Below, piece after piece: positions 26,106-35,057 of a stretch of DNA of 64,000 nucleotides. The stretch lies in contig NZ_JAUFQG010000004.1 in the NCBI RefSeq assembly GCF_030409605.1, positions 2,777,001 to 2,841,000 on the forward strand, read 5' to 3'. The notes beneath the pieces are model-generated. The model saw only the letters and a program-made list of their open reading frames with translations, did no database searches and was not told the DNA's origin. This DNA comes from Simiduia curdlanivorans. Lineage in GTDB: Bacteria; Pseudomonadota; Gammaproteobacteria; Pseudomonadales; Cellvibrionaceae. The position numbers and the translations under genes are program-made. Each line of letters starts with the position of its first letter. Position 1 is the stretch's first letter.

Positions 26106-26435
26106 ATGTCAAATGCTTGTTTGCCTAAAAAATGTGCATTTTGAGTGGGATAAGCTGTAACAGCCTGAGAAATCAGGTTTTTTTATTCTTATTTGTGGGC
26201 ATAAAAGGGGCATAGCGCTGGCAAGTCATCAGACGGCTCTTTATAATTGCCGCCGTTTACCTTAACCGAATGTGTTTTTGGTCCTTTCGTCTAAACTACA
26301 ACGGTGTTTTGTGGTGGATTATAAGGGGACGTAAGGGCAGTTAAGTCAGCCCAACGCATTGGCAGAGCATTTTTTGAGGGTCGGGCTCCCGGCTTTCGCA
26401 GTGATTTCAAACTACTAAGTAATTAGGCAGGACGT
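26106..26435. other. Intergenic region between gap and the nqr operon
   Basis: About 330 bases without a coding sequence. It contains a second terminator-like hairpin (26164-26184) and a TATAAT at 26242-26247 whose -35 partner is weak; from there the nqrA leader would be about 185 bases. No riboswitch I recognise. The GC-rich stretch near 26375-26400 could fold but has no clear symmetric stem. Confidence 0.5.
26162..26184 (+). terminator. Second terminator-like hairpin upstream of nqrA
   Basis: CCTGA-GAAA-TCAGG, extendable by a G-T and an A-T pair, closes on a GNRA-type tetraloop and is followed by seven T residues. It lies 60 bases after the gap terminator. It may be a backup terminator or the end of a small RNA. 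Confidence 0.55.
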
Positions 26436-27779
26436 ATGATCAAGATCCGTCGGGGATTGGATTTACCTATATCCGGTGCTCCCGAGCAGACCATTCATGA
26501 CGCCCCTAAAGCCAGGTCAGTTGCAGTTCTAGGCGTGGATTACCACGGCATGAAACCGACTATGGCGGTAAAGGAAGGCGACAAGGTCAAGCTTGGGCAG
26601 CTGCTGTTTAGCGACAAGAAAACCGAAGGCGTGCGCTATACAGCGCCAGCCGCAGGTACGATTGCTGCGATAAATCGCGGTGAAAAGCGCGTATTGCAGT
26701 CTGTTGTTATAGACGTGGAAGGCGATGAGGCCGAGCAGTTCGAGCGCTATGCGCCCTCTGAATTTGCTGGTTTAAGCGCTGACGCCGTGCAGAATAATCT
26801 GGTTAACGCCGGGTTGTGGACTGCACTGCGCACCCGTCCATTCAGCAAAGTCCCTGCTCTTGGCTCGCGTCCTGCTTCTATCTTCGTAACCGCCATGGAC
26901 ACCAATCCATTGGCCGCAGACCCAGCGCTGATTATTGCCGAGCACGCCGAAGCCTTCGCTCAGGGTTTAACGCTGTTGTCGCGTTTAACCGAAGGTCAGG
27001 TGCACGTCTGTAAAGCGGCTGGTAGCTCTGTCACCGCCGCCGGTGATCGTATTGCGGTACATGAGTTTGGCGGTGTTCACCCCGCCGGTAATGCCGGTAC
27101 TCATATTCACTTTATCGACCCAGTGAGCGTGAAGAAAACCGTTTGGACTATTGGCTATCAAGATGTGATTGCCATTGCCAAGCTGTTTGCTACCGGCACC
27201 TTGTTTACCGATCGCGTTATTTCGCTTGCAGGCCCGCAGGTCGCGCAGCCGCGCCTGGTGCGCACGCGCCTTGGCGCGAACTTAGACGAGCTAACAGCAG
27301 GGCAGATGAAAGACGGTGAGAACCGTATCGTGTCGGGCTCTGTTTTTGGCGGCCGTACTTCTCGCGGTGCCTACGCTTATTTAGGCCGCTATCACCAGCA
27401 GGTAAGTGTATTGGCTGAGGGGCGCGATCGTCCTTTCCTGCATTACCTACGCGCTGGCTTTAACATGTTTTCTACAACCGGCATTTATATCTCTAAGTTG
27501 CTCGGTGGTAGTAAAAAGTATGATTTCACCACAACCACCGCCGGTAGCGAGCGCGCCATGGTGCCGATTGGTACCTATGAACGCATTATGCCGCTGGATA
27601 TCCTTCCTACCCACTTACTGCGCGCCATTATTGTTGGCGACACCGACATGGCGCAAAAATTGGGCGCGTTAGAGTTAGATGAAGATGATGTGGCCCTGTG
27701 TACCTATGTTTGCCCAGGCAAATATGAATACGGTCCTATCCTGCGCGATAATTTAACCCGTATTGAGAAGGAGGGCTAA
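26436..27779 (+). CDS. nqrA: Na+-translocating NADH:quinone reductase subunit A
   Basis: The 447-residue cytoplasmic subunit that contributes to ubiquinone binding in the Na+-NQR complex. It starts IKIRRGLDLPISGAPEQ, the characteristic NqrA N-terminus, and shows the biotinyl-like segment VKEGDKVKLGQLLFSDKKTEGV. The conserved HFIDPVSVKKTVWTIGYQDVIAI and CTYVCPGKYEYGPILRDNL are present near the middle and C-terminus. AGG at 26429 serves as ribosome binding site. First gene of a tightly packed operon nqrABCDEF-apbE-nqrM. Confidence 0.97.
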   Translation: MIKIRRGLDLPISGAPEQTIHDAPKARSVAVLGVDYHGMKPTMAVKEGDKVKLGQLLFSDKKTEGVRYTAPAAGTIAAINRGEKRVLQSVVIDVEGDEAEQFERYAPSEFAGLSADAVQNNLVNAGLWTALRTRPFSKVPALGSRPASIFVTAMDTNPLAADPALIIAEHAEAFAQGLTLLSRLTEGQVHVCKAAGSSVTAAGDRIAVHEFGGVHPAGNAGTHIHFIDPVSVKKTVWTIGYQDVIAIAKLFATGTLFTDRVISLAGPQVAQPRLVRTRLGANLDELTAGQMKDGENRIVSGSVFGGRTSRGAYAYLGRYHQQVSVLAEGRDRPFLHYLRAGFNMFSTTGIYISKLLGGSKKYDFTTTTAGSERAMVPIGTYERIMPLDILPTHLLRAIIVGDTDMAQKLGALELDEDDVALCTYVCPGKYEYGPILRDNLTRIEKEG

Positions 27780-27782
27780 GGC

Positions 27783-28988
27783 ATGAAATTTTTACGTAAT
27801 TGGTTCGACAGCCTTGAGCCGCACTTCCACAAGGGTGGAAAGTTTGAAAGCTGGTACGCACTTTACGAGGCGGTAGATACAGGTCTGTTCCGTCCCGCGG
27901 ACGTGACTAAAACCACTTCTCATGTGCGCGACGGCATTGACCTGAAACGCATTATGATTACCGTTTGGGCCTGTACTTTTCCGGCCATGTTCTACGGTAT
28001 GTACAACCTAGGGTGGCAAGCCAATACCGCCATGGCGGATTTAGGCATCGCTGCCGTTGAAGGCTGGCGTGGTGGTTTGATCGAATTGTTCGCCGGCTAT
28101 TCAGCCGACAGCATTTGGGACAACATGATTCACGGTGCTGCTTACTTCCTGCCCATCTACATGACGGTATTCGTTGTTGGTGGCTTCTGGGAAGTCTTGT
28201 TTGCTATGAAACGTGGCCACGAAGTGAACGAAGGTTTCTTCGTGACCTCTATCTTGTTTGCGCTGATTTGCCCGCCAGATATTCCCTTGTGGCAAGCGGC
28301 TCTGGGTATTTCCTTTGGTGTGGTAATAGCCAAAGAAGTATTCGGTGGAACGGGTAAAAACTTCTTGAACCCCGCCTTGGCTGGTCGTGCTTTCTTGTTC
28401 TTTGCCTATCCAGCGTCTATGTCTGGTGATCAGGTGTGGACTGCAGTCGACGGTTTCAGTGGCGCGACGGCTTTATCGGTAGCTTATACCGATGGTATGA
28501 CGGCTTTGAGCAGCCAATTAACCTGGCTCGATGCTTTCTACGGTCATATGCAGGGCTCAATTGGTGAAGTGTCAACACTGGCCATTTTAATTGGCGGCGT
28601 GGTGTTAGTGGCTTGCAAAATTGCTTCGCTGCGCATCATTACCGGTGTTATGGCGGGCATGATGGCAACGTCTTTCCTATTTAACGTGCTGGGCAACCCA
28701 GAATCAAACCCGATGATGGCTATGCCTTGGTATTGGCATCTTGTTGTGGGTGGTTTTGCCTTTGGTATGGTGTTTATGGCCACCGATCCGGTGTCTGCAT
28801 CCATGACTGAAACAGGCAAGCTTTGGTTCGGTGCTTTGATTGGTTTCATGGTGGTTATTATTCGCGTGGTTAATCCTGCTTTCCCAGAAGGCATGATGTT
28901 GGCGATTTTGTTCGCTAACTTGTTCGCCCCGCTGATTGATCACTTTGTTGTTCAGGCAAACGTTAAGCGGAGGTTGGCACGTGGCTAA
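27783..28988 (+). CDS. nqrB: Na+-NQR subunit B
   Basis: Integral membrane subunit (401 residues, roughly ten hydrophobic segments) carrying covalent FMN and riboflavin and belonging to the core sodium channel. The flavinylation motif DGFSGATALS is at residues 223-232; the FMN-binding Thr is Thr229. NPALAGRAFLFFAYP and MATDPVSASMTETGKLWFG are other family landmarks. It starts three bases after nqrA and overlaps nqrC by eight bases. Confidence 0.97.
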   Translation: MKFLRNWFDSLEPHFHKGGKFESWYALYEAVDTGLFRPADVTKTTSHVRDGIDLKRIMITVWACTFPAMFYGMYNLGWQANTAMADLGIAAVEGWRGGLIELFAGYSADSIWDNMIHGAAYFLPIYMTVFVVGGFWEVLFAMKRGHEVNEGFFVTSILFALICPPDIPLWQAALGISFGVVIAKEVFGGTGKNFLNPALAGRAFLFFAYPASMSGDQVWTAVDGFSGATALSVAYTDGMTALSSQLTWLDAFYGHMQGSIGEVSTLAILIGGVVLVACKIASLRIITGVMAGMMATSFLFNVLGNPESNPMMAMPWYWHLVVGGFAFGMVFMATDPVSASMTETGKLWFGALIGFMVVIIRVVNPAFPEGMMLAILFANLFAPLIDHFVVQANVKRRLARG

Positions 28989-29742
28989 TAAAGAATCGAC
29001 TCAAAGAACGCTTATCGTTGCATTGTTGTTATGTGTGGTTTGTTCCGTTGTTGTTGCTACTGCAGCGGTGATGTTGAAGCCCATGCAAACAGCGAACAAA
29101 GCGTTGGATTTCAAGCGTAATATTTTAGCTGCAGCTGGTTTGATGGAAGAGGGCAAAACAGTTGATGAACTGTTTTCCCAAGTAACCACTAAATTGGTTG
29201 ATTTAGACACCGGTAAATTTACTGATGCTGTTGACGTTGATACTTATGATCAGCGCAAAGCTTCAAAAGATCCGGCTCGTTCTGAAAAGCTTTCATCTGA
29301 GCAAGATATTGCCAAAATTGGTAGCCGTGTAAATATCGCCAAAGTGTATTTGGTGGAAAAGAACGGCGCTATTGACAAGGTGATTCTACCGATTAAAGGC
29401 TACGGCCTGTGGTCCACGCTCTATGGCTTTATGGCGCTAGAAGCTGACCTCAATACAGTGGCTGGTTTGGGTTTTTACGAGCACGGTGAAACGCCTGGTC
29501 TAGGTGGTGAAGTTGATAATCCAAAGTGGAAGAGCTTGTGGGTCGGTAAAGAAGTTTACGCCAACGGTTCAGTTGCCATTGAAGTTATTAAAGGTAATGC
29601 CGCCGCCGGAGACTCTCATAAAATTGATGGCCTATCTGGCGCTACATTAACCAGCCGTGGTGTTGATTACTTGGTTAAATTTTGGATGGGCGAAAGCGGC
29701 TATGCTGGCTTTCTTGCCAATCTTAAGAATGGGGAGGCTTAA
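28981..29742 (+). CDS. nqrC: Na+-NQR subunit C
   Basis: Membrane-anchored periplasmic subunit with covalent FMN. The GTG at 28981 overlaps the nqrB stop and gives 253 residues; the longer frame from 28936 lies inside nqrB. A single transmembrane helix (about 11-32) precedes the periplasmic domain, whose flavin attachment motif is DGLSGATLTS at residues 216-225, with Thr222 as the modified residue. GYGLWSTLYGFMALE and FYEHGETPGLGGEV are conserved. ApbE, encoded after nqrF, would attach the FMN. Confidence 0.96.
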   Translation: MANKESTQRTLIVALLLCVVCSVVVATAAVMLKPMQTANKALDFKRNILAAAGLMEEGKTVDELFSQVTTKLVDLDTGKFTDAVDVDTYDQRKASKDPARSEKLSSEQDIAKIGSRVNIAKVYLVEKNGAIDKVILPIKGYGLWSTLYGFMALEADLNTVAGLGFYEHGETPGLGGEVDNPKWKSLWVGKEVYANGSVAIEVIKGNAAAGDSHKIDGLSGATLTSRGVDYLVKFWMGESGYAGFLANLKNGEA

Positions 29743-29745
29743 TCC

Positions 29746-30402
29746 ATGAAGACCAAAGATCTTCTGTTTAAACCGGTCATTGAGAACAACCCAATTGCCT
29801 TGCAAATTCTGGGTATTTGTTCCGCGCTCGCCGTTACCAGTTCACTGAAAGTGACCCTAGTAATGTGTGTTGCTTTGACATTGGTTACAGCGTTTTCAAA
29901 CTTCTTTGTTGCCATAGTGCGTAACTACATTCCCAACAGCATTCGGATCATCGTGCAGATGACAATTATCGCGTCCTTGGTAATTGTTGTAGACCAGATT
30001 CTAAAGGCTGTGGCTTACGATATCAGTAAGCAATTGTCGGTGTTTGTTGGCCTGATCATTACCAACTGTATCGTGATGGGTCGCGCCGAAGCCTTTGCTA
30101 TGAAAAACCCGCCGCTGCCGAGTTTCGTTGACGGTTTAGGTAACGGTTTAGGTTATAGCGCACTGCTTATTATCCTCGGTGTGATTCGTGAACTGTTTGG
30201 TTCAGGTTCTCTCTTAGGCTATAAGATTCTTCCTTTGGTTACTGATGGCGGTTGGTATGTTTCCAACGGCTTGTTGCTGTTGCCACCAAGTGCTTTCTTC
30301 CTAATAGGTTTGATTATCTGGGGTTTGCGCTCTTGGAAAACTAATCAGGTGGAAACAGAAGAGTTTAAAATTTGCGCCAATACTAAAGCGCAGGAGGCTT
30401 GA
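29746..30402 (+). CDS. nqrD: Na+-NQR subunit D
   Basis: A 218-residue integral membrane subunit with six hydrophobic helices, paralogous to NqrE. The pair forms the channel-like half with an iron centre between them; the conserved cysteine appears in GICSALAVTSSLK near residue 25 and in ITNCIVMGRAEAFAM near residue 108. It starts three bases after the nqrC stop. Confidence 0.96.
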   Translation: MKTKDLLFKPVIENNPIALQILGICSALAVTSSLKVTLVMCVALTLVTAFSNFFVAIVRNYIPNSIRIIVQMTIIASLVIVVDQILKAVAYDISKQLSVFVGLIITNCIVMGRAEAFAMKNPPLPSFVDGLGNGLGYSALLIILGVIRELFGSGSLLGYKILPLVTDGGWYVSNGLLLLPPSAFFLIGLIIWGLRSWKTNQVETEEFKICANTKAQEA

Positions 30403-30405
30403 TAA

Positions 30406-31020
30406 ATGGAAGCGTTTATTAGTTTGTTTATACGCTCGATTTTTATCGAGAACATGGCCTTGGCCTTCTTTTTGGGGATGTGTACTTTCTTAGCTATTTC
30501 TAAGAAGGTTGAAGCGGCCCTTGGCTTGGGTATTGCGGTAGTTGTTGTGCTGGCGATTACTGTACCGGTTAACAACTTGCTGTATACCTATCTACTGAAA
30601 GATGGCGCACTAATTTGGTTGGGCGAAGATTTCGCGACGGTGGATTTGAGCTTTTTAGGCTTGATTACCTACATCGGCGTCATTGCTGCCATAGTCCAGA
30701 TTATGGAAATGGTGCTAGATAAATACGTGCCAGCGCTGTACAACGCACTCGGCGTGTTTTTGCCCTTGATTACTGTGAACTGCGCCATCATGGGTGCGTC
30801 ATTGTTTATGGTTGAGCGCGATTACAACTTCGCAGAAAGTGCCGTGTTTGGTATCGGTTCCGGCGTCGGTTGGGCCTTGGCCATTACCGCGCTAGCTGGA
30901 ATTCGCGAAAAAATGAAGTACAGCGATGTGCCAGAAGGCTTACGTGGCCTTGGCATTACCTTTATCACCGTTGGCTTAATGTCGCTTGGCTTTATGTCAT
31001 TCGGCGGCATAGATCTGTAA
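30406..31020 (+). CDS. nqrE: Na+-NQR subunit E
   Basis: A 204-residue six-helix membrane protein with inverted topology relative to NqrD. The conserved cysteines are in FLGMCTFLAISKK (about residue 26) and ITVNCAIMGASLFM (about 125), ligands of the membrane iron-sulfur or iron centre that passes electrons between NqrF and NqrC. It is followed by nqrF with 18 bases between. Confidence 0.96.
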   Translation: MEAFISLFIRSIFIENMALAFFLGMCTFLAISKKVEAALGLGIAVVVVLAITVPVNNLLYTYLLKDGALIWLGEDFATVDLSFLGLITYIGVIAAIVQIMEMVLDKYVPALYNALGVFLPLITVNCAIMGASLFMVERDYNFAESAVFGIGSGVGWALAITALAGIREKMKYSDVPEGLRGLGITFITVGLMSLGFMSFGGIDL

Positions 31021-31038
31021 TCGAGGTAAGGACCTAAC

Positions 31039-32262
31039 ATGGACATTACAATTGTAGCGGGTGTCGTCATGTTTACGGTGATCGTGCTTATGCTCGTCGC
31101 TGTGATCTTGAGTGCCCGCGCTAAATTAGTAAATTCAGGCGATGTCACTATCGTTGTGAATGAAGAAAAAACAATTACCGTTCCCGCGGGCGGTAAGCTG
31201 CTTCAAACGTTAGCCGGCAGTGGCTTATTCCTGCCGTCTGCCTGTGGTGGCGGCGGTAGCTGTGCTCAGTGTAAGTGTGTCGTACTAGAAGGTGGTGGCG
31301 AAATGCTGCCAACGGAAGAGTCACATTTTACTAAGCGTGAAGCGAAAGAAGGTTGGCGTTTATCCTGCCAAACACCGGTTAAGCAAGACATGAAGGTTCA
31401 CGTTGAAGAAGACGTGTTCGGTGTTAAGCAGTGGGAGTGTACGGTTGAATCAAACCCTAACGTAGCGACCTTTATTAAAGAGTTAACGCTGCGTTTGCCT
31501 GAAGGCGAAAGTGTTGATTTTCGCGCTGGTGGCTATGTTCAATTGGAAGCGCCGGCGCACCATGTAAAATTTTCTGACTTTGACATTGAAGAAAAATTTC
31601 GTGGCGACTGGGAGCATTTTGGCTTCTTTAAGCTGGAGTCTAAGGTAACTGAGCCAGTTATCCGCGCTTACTCTATGGCGAATTACCCTGATGAAAAAGG
31701 TGTGGTCAAATTCAATATTCGTATTGCGACACCACCACCGCGCACACAGGGTTTGCCACCAGGGCAAATGTCTTCTTACGTTTTCAGTTTGAAGCCCGGT
31801 GATAAGATTACCGTCTATGGTCCCTTTGGCGAGTTCTTTGCCAAGAAAACCGAGGCGGAAATGGTGTTTATCGGCGGCGGTGCTGGCATGGCGCCAATGC
31901 GTTCGCACATTTTCGATCAACTGCGTCGATTGAAGAGCAAGCGTAAGATGTCGTTCTGGTATGGCGCTCGTTCATTGCGAGAGCTCTTCTACAAAGAAGA
32001 TTACGATATGTTGGCGGCAGAGAATGACAACTTTAAATGGCATATTGCCTTGTCGGACCCGCAGCCCGAAGATGATTGGAATGGCTTAACCGGCTTTATT
32101 CACAATGTATTGTTTGAGCAGTATTTACGCGATCACGAAGCGCCGGAAGACTGCGAATTCTACATGTGCGGCCCGCCAATGATGAACCAAGCTGTTATCA
32201 AAATGCTGAAAGATTTAGGTGTTGAAGATGACAATATTATGCTTGATGACTTCGGTGGTTAA
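31039..32262 (+). CDS. nqrF: Na+-NQR subunit F
   Basis: The electron-entry subunit that oxidises NADH. After one N-terminal membrane helix (about 4-26), a ferredoxin domain carries the 2Fe-2S ligands in PSACGGGGSCAQCKC and the later LSCQ (about residues 68-114). An FAD/NADH reductase domain follows with RAYSMANYP (FAD) and GGGAGMAPMRSHI (NADH, about 278). The C-terminus MLDDFGG is typical. 407 residues, full length. Confidence 0.97.
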   Translation: MDITIVAGVVMFTVIVLMLVAVILSARAKLVNSGDVTIVVNEEKTITVPAGGKLLQTLAGSGLFLPSACGGGGSCAQCKCVVLEGGGEMLPTEESHFTKREAKEGWRLSCQTPVKQDMKVHVEEDVFGVKQWECTVESNPNVATFIKELTLRLPEGESVDFRAGGYVQLEAPAHHVKFSDFDIEEKFRGDWEHFGFFKLESKVTEPVIRAYSMANYPDEKGVVKFNIRIATPPPRTQGLPPGQMSSYVFSLKPGDKITVYGPFGEFFAKKTEAEMVFIGGGAGMAPMRSHIFDQLRRLKSKRKMSFWYGARSLRELFYKEDYDMLAAENDNFKWHIALSDPQPEDDWNGLTGFIHNVLFEQYLRDHEAPEDCEFYMCGPPMMNQAVIKMLKDLGVEDDNIMLDDFGG

Positions 32263-33304
32263 GTTGTTGTTTTTGCGTATTATTAAAGCGAGGGCGCTTC
32301 GGCGCACCTCGTTTTTGTTTTTCTGTGCCGTGCTTTTTTCAGTCTTGTCTTGCGCGCCAGCCCCTTCACCTCAAGTCAAAATTACTGGCCCAACAATGGG
32401 CACCAGTTACCATGTCACTGTTGTTGCAGATGGTGTTGACGGTGATGCGCTAAAAGCGCAAATCGATGCAGTGCTGTTAAAAATCAATCAGCAAATGTCG
32501 ACCTATGATCCTGAATCCGAATTAATGCACTTTAATAACTCGGCGCCAGGCAAGTCTTTTAGGCTTTCGCCAGAGTTGGCTTTTGTGTTATCTGAAAGTC
32601 AGCGGATCAACGCGTTAACCCATGGTGCTTTTGATGTTACCGTGGGCCCTTTGGTCAACCGCTGGGGCTTCGGTCCTGAGGAAGAGGGCGTTATTCCTGA
32701 CGCTGAAGAGCTGGCGACGATTATGCAGAATGTCGGCGCTCAGTGGCTGAGGATTTCTGACGATGGAAGGCAGGCGGTTCGCCAGCGGCCAATTTATATC
32801 GACCTGTCAGCTATTGCCAAAGGCTTTGGTGTCGACCAAGTAGCCGAGTTGTTGCGCGACAATGGTTACGCTAATTACTTGGTTGAAATTGGTGGGGAGC
32901 TTCGAGTAGAAGGGCACAATGCCTTAGGTTTGCCTTGGCGTATTGCCATCGAGCGGCCGAGTTTGGCACCCGGTTCGGTTCAGGCGGCGATCGGCCTGCT
33001 TAACCGCTCTGTAGCCACATCGGGCAGCTACCGTAACTTTCGCGATGTGGATGGCAAGCGTTATTCTCATACGATTGATCCTACTACTGGTGCACCGGTG
33101 ACGCACAACTTGGTTTCGGTGACTGTGATTGCAGACACATGCGCGGAAGCTGATGCCTTTGCAACGGGGTTTAGCGTCATGGGGCCAGAGGCATCCTTGG
33201 ACTATGCCGAATCCAATGATATGGCCATATTTCTGCTCGCTGAAATTGATGGTCGTGTGGTCGAGCGCTGGTCTTCTGCGTTTAATCAATATATAGATAA
33301 GTAG
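32246..33304 (+). CDS. apbE: FAD:protein FMN transferase ApbE (lipoprotein)
   Basis: ApbE transfers FMN from FAD to the threonines of NqrB and NqrC in the periplasm. After a lipoprotein signal (basic KARALRR, hydrophobic core, FSVLSC lipobox near residue 36) comes the ApbE core: GPTMGTSYHVTVV, DVTVGPLVNRWGFG, DLSAIAKGFGVDQVAELL, and the C-terminal HTIDPTTGAPV metal/flavin loop. It overlaps the end of nqrF; the exact start is uncertain because ATG at 32246 and GTG at 32255 both lack a clear Shine-Dalgarno sequence. Position in the nqr operon fits its role in maturation. Confidence 0.92.
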   Translation: MTSVVKLLFLRIIKARALRRTSFLFFCAVLFSVLSCAPAPSPQVKITGPTMGTSYHVTVVADGVDGDALKAQIDAVLLKINQQMSTYDPESELMHFNNSAPGKSFRLSPELAFVLSESQRINALTHGAFDVTVGPLVNRWGFGPEEEGVIPDAEELATIMQNVGAQWLRISDDGRQAVRQRPIYIDLSAIAKGFGVDQVAELLRDNGYANYLVEIGGELRVEGHNALGLPWRIAIERPSLAPGSVQAAIGLLNRSVATSGSYRNFRDVDGKRYSHTIDPTTGAPVTHNLVSVTVIADTCAEADAFATGFSVMGPEASLDYAESNDMAIFLLAEIDGRVVERWSSAFNQYIDK

Positions 33305-33338
33305 CTACTTTGAAACTGAATTATCAGAGGTGTTTAAG

Positions 33339-33569
33339 ATGGGCACATTAATTATTACATTCGTCGTGCTTGGCTTGGTTGTCATTGCCATGTCGGTGGG
33401 TGTTTTGCTTGGGCGTAAACCTATCAGTGGCTCATGTGGTGGTATGGCTGCTTTAGGCATGGACGTTGCCTGCGATATATGTAAGGGCGATAAATCAAAA
33501 TGTGATTCGGAAGAGGTGGATAGTGCCGATCAGAATTACGAATTAGCAGTTGATGCCACTAAAAAATAG
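33339..33569 (+). CDS. nqrM: Na+-NQR maturation protein NqrM
   Basis: A 76-residue protein with an N-terminal membrane helix (about 3-24) and a cysteine cluster, SCGGMAALGMDVACDICKGDKSKC, with four to five Cys residues as in the NqrM/DUF539 family. NqrM is required, with ApbE, for assembly of functional Na+-NQR, probably by delivering iron to the NqrD/E site. The ATG at 33339 has AGAGG eight bases upstream and is preferred over the GTG at 33330. Confidence 0.93.
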   Translation: MGTLIITFVVLGLVVIAMSVGVLLGRKPISGSCGGMAALGMDVACDICKGDKSKCDSEEVDSADQNYELAVDATKK

Positions 33570-33604
33570 CGTCAATGTTTTTATTAGGTTTGTTGGAGTA
33601 GAAA

Positions 33605-35005
33605 ATGCCGAAGAAAAATCACTATGACGTATTGGTGATTGGTGCCGGACCTGGTGGTGAAGGTACGGCGATGGCCGCTGCTAAAGCAGGCAAAAAGGTA
33701 GGGGTTATTGAGAATCGAGCAGGCGTAGGTGGTGCCTGTGTGCATAAAGGCACTATTCCTTCAAAATCTTTGCGTCATGTTGTTAAGCAAGTCATACGAC
33801 ATAAAATTAACCCCTTATTTCGGGCAACTGGGGATGCCCATAGTTTTAGTTATCCGAAAATTTTGGCGGAAGCTAGCCGCGTTATTCCTCGCTATGTGGA
33901 TTTGCATACGGATTTTTATACCCGTAATCGCGCCACCATTCACATAGGAGAAGCCAGCTTTGTCGATGCAAATACGCTGTCGGTGAAATTTTCTGATGGT
34001 GCAAAAGAGCGTTTGACGGCTGATACCATTGTCATCGCGACAGGGTCCAGACCTTATCGTCCAGCGGATATTGATTTTAATCACGCCCGTATTTACGACA
34101 GTGACACCATTTTAGATATGAAGCATACGCCGCGCTCGTTAATTATTTATGGTGCTGGCGTCATCGGTTGTGAGTACGCGTCGATCTTTTCCGGTCTAGG
34201 TATTAAAGTTGATTTGATTAATAGCCGCGAACATCTGCTGACCTTTTTAGACGATGAGATATGTGATGCCCTGAGTTATCACTTGCGCGACATGGGTGTT
34301 ACGGTGCGACACGGCGAAGAATATGATTCTGTTGAAACCAGCGATCGTGGCGTTACGCTGAAGCTGAAATCCGGCAAGCGAATTCACGGGGATGCGCTGC
34401 TTTGGTCTAACGGCCGCACCGGTAATACGGATTCATTGGCGTTGGAAAAAATTGGCCTGAAAGCGGATGGGCGAGGGCAGTTGAAAGTAAACGATTTATA
34501 CCAAACAGATATCGAACACATCTATGCTGTTGGCGATGTTATTGGTTGGCCGAGTTTGGCCAGTGCTTCATACGACCAGGGTCGGTCGGCTGCGTCCAAT
34601 ATTCTCGGCCAAGAAAGCCGTTACGTTTCCGACGCCCCAACCGGCATTTACACGCTGCCTGAGATTAGCTCCATCGGCAAAACCGAAAATGAATTAACCG
34701 CCGCGCGTATTCCCTACGAGGTGGGCCGTGCATTCTTTAAAAATACTGCGCGCGCGCAAATCAGCGGCGAGAAAGTAGGCGTGTTAAAAATATTGTTTAA
34801 TGTGGATACCTTGGAGATATTAGGGATACATTGCTTCGGCGCAGAAGCCTCAGAGATTATCCACATCGGTCAGGCGATTATGAGCCAAAAGGGCGAGGCC
34901 AATACCTTAGCCTATTTTGTCAACACAACCTTTAACTACCCAACCATGGCAGAGGCCTACAGAACGGCCGCGTTAGATGGTTTGAATCGCGTCCAAAAAG
35001 TGTAA
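33605..35005 (+). CDS. sthA: Soluble pyridine nucleotide transhydrogenase SthA
   Basis: A 466-residue flavoprotein that transfers hydride between NADPH and NAD+. The FAD-binding Rossmann motif GAGPGGEGTAMAAAKAG is at residues 13-29, the NAD(P) motif GAGVIGCEYASIFSGLG near 181, and the second FAD segment IYAVGDVIGWPSLASASYDQGR near 300. The redox-active disulfide of related reductases is replaced (GACVHKGTIPSK, one Cys), as is normal for SthA. The gene follows nqrM by 35 bases and may share its transcript, placing NADPH/NADH balance beside NADH oxidation. Confidence 0.94.
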   Translation: MPKKNHYDVLVIGAGPGGEGTAMAAAKAGKKVGVIENRAGVGGACVHKGTIPSKSLRHVVKQVIRHKINPLFRATGDAHSFSYPKILAEASRVIPRYVDLHTDFYTRNRATIHIGEASFVDANTLSVKFSDGAKERLTADTIVIATGSRPYRPADIDFNHARIYDSDTILDMKHTPRSLIIYGAGVIGCEYASIFSGLGIKVDLINSREHLLTFLDDEICDALSYHLRDMGVTVRHGEEYDSVETSDRGVTLKLKSGKRIHGDALLWSNGRTGNTDSLALEKIGLKADGRGQLKVNDLYQTDIEHIYAVGDVIGWPSLASASYDQGRSAASNILGQESRYVSDAPTGIYTLPEISSIGKTENELTAARIPYEVGRAFFKNTARAQISGEKVGVLKILFNVDTLEILGIHCFGAEASEIIHIGQAIMSQKGEANTLAYFVNTTFNYPTMAEAYRTAALDGLNRVQKV

Positions 35006-35011
35006 TTTTTG

Positions 35012-35043
35012 ATCTGCATGGCGATTGTCCCCGCCATGCAGAT
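35012..35043. repeat. Perfect inverted repeat between convergent genes
   Basis: ATCTGCATGGCG (35012-35023) and CGCCATGCAGAT (35032-35043) pair over 12 bases around an eight-base loop, seven bases after the sthA stop. There is no T tract on either strand, so it is either a poor terminator, an mRNA 3' end stabiliser, or a protein-binding site. Confidence 0.7.
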
Positions 35044-35057
35044 TGAATGCTAATGGG

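Noticed and set aside
33605..35005. Missing redox disulfide in the transhydrogenase
   Set aside because: A single Cys at this site is normal for SthA, so it is not a defect.
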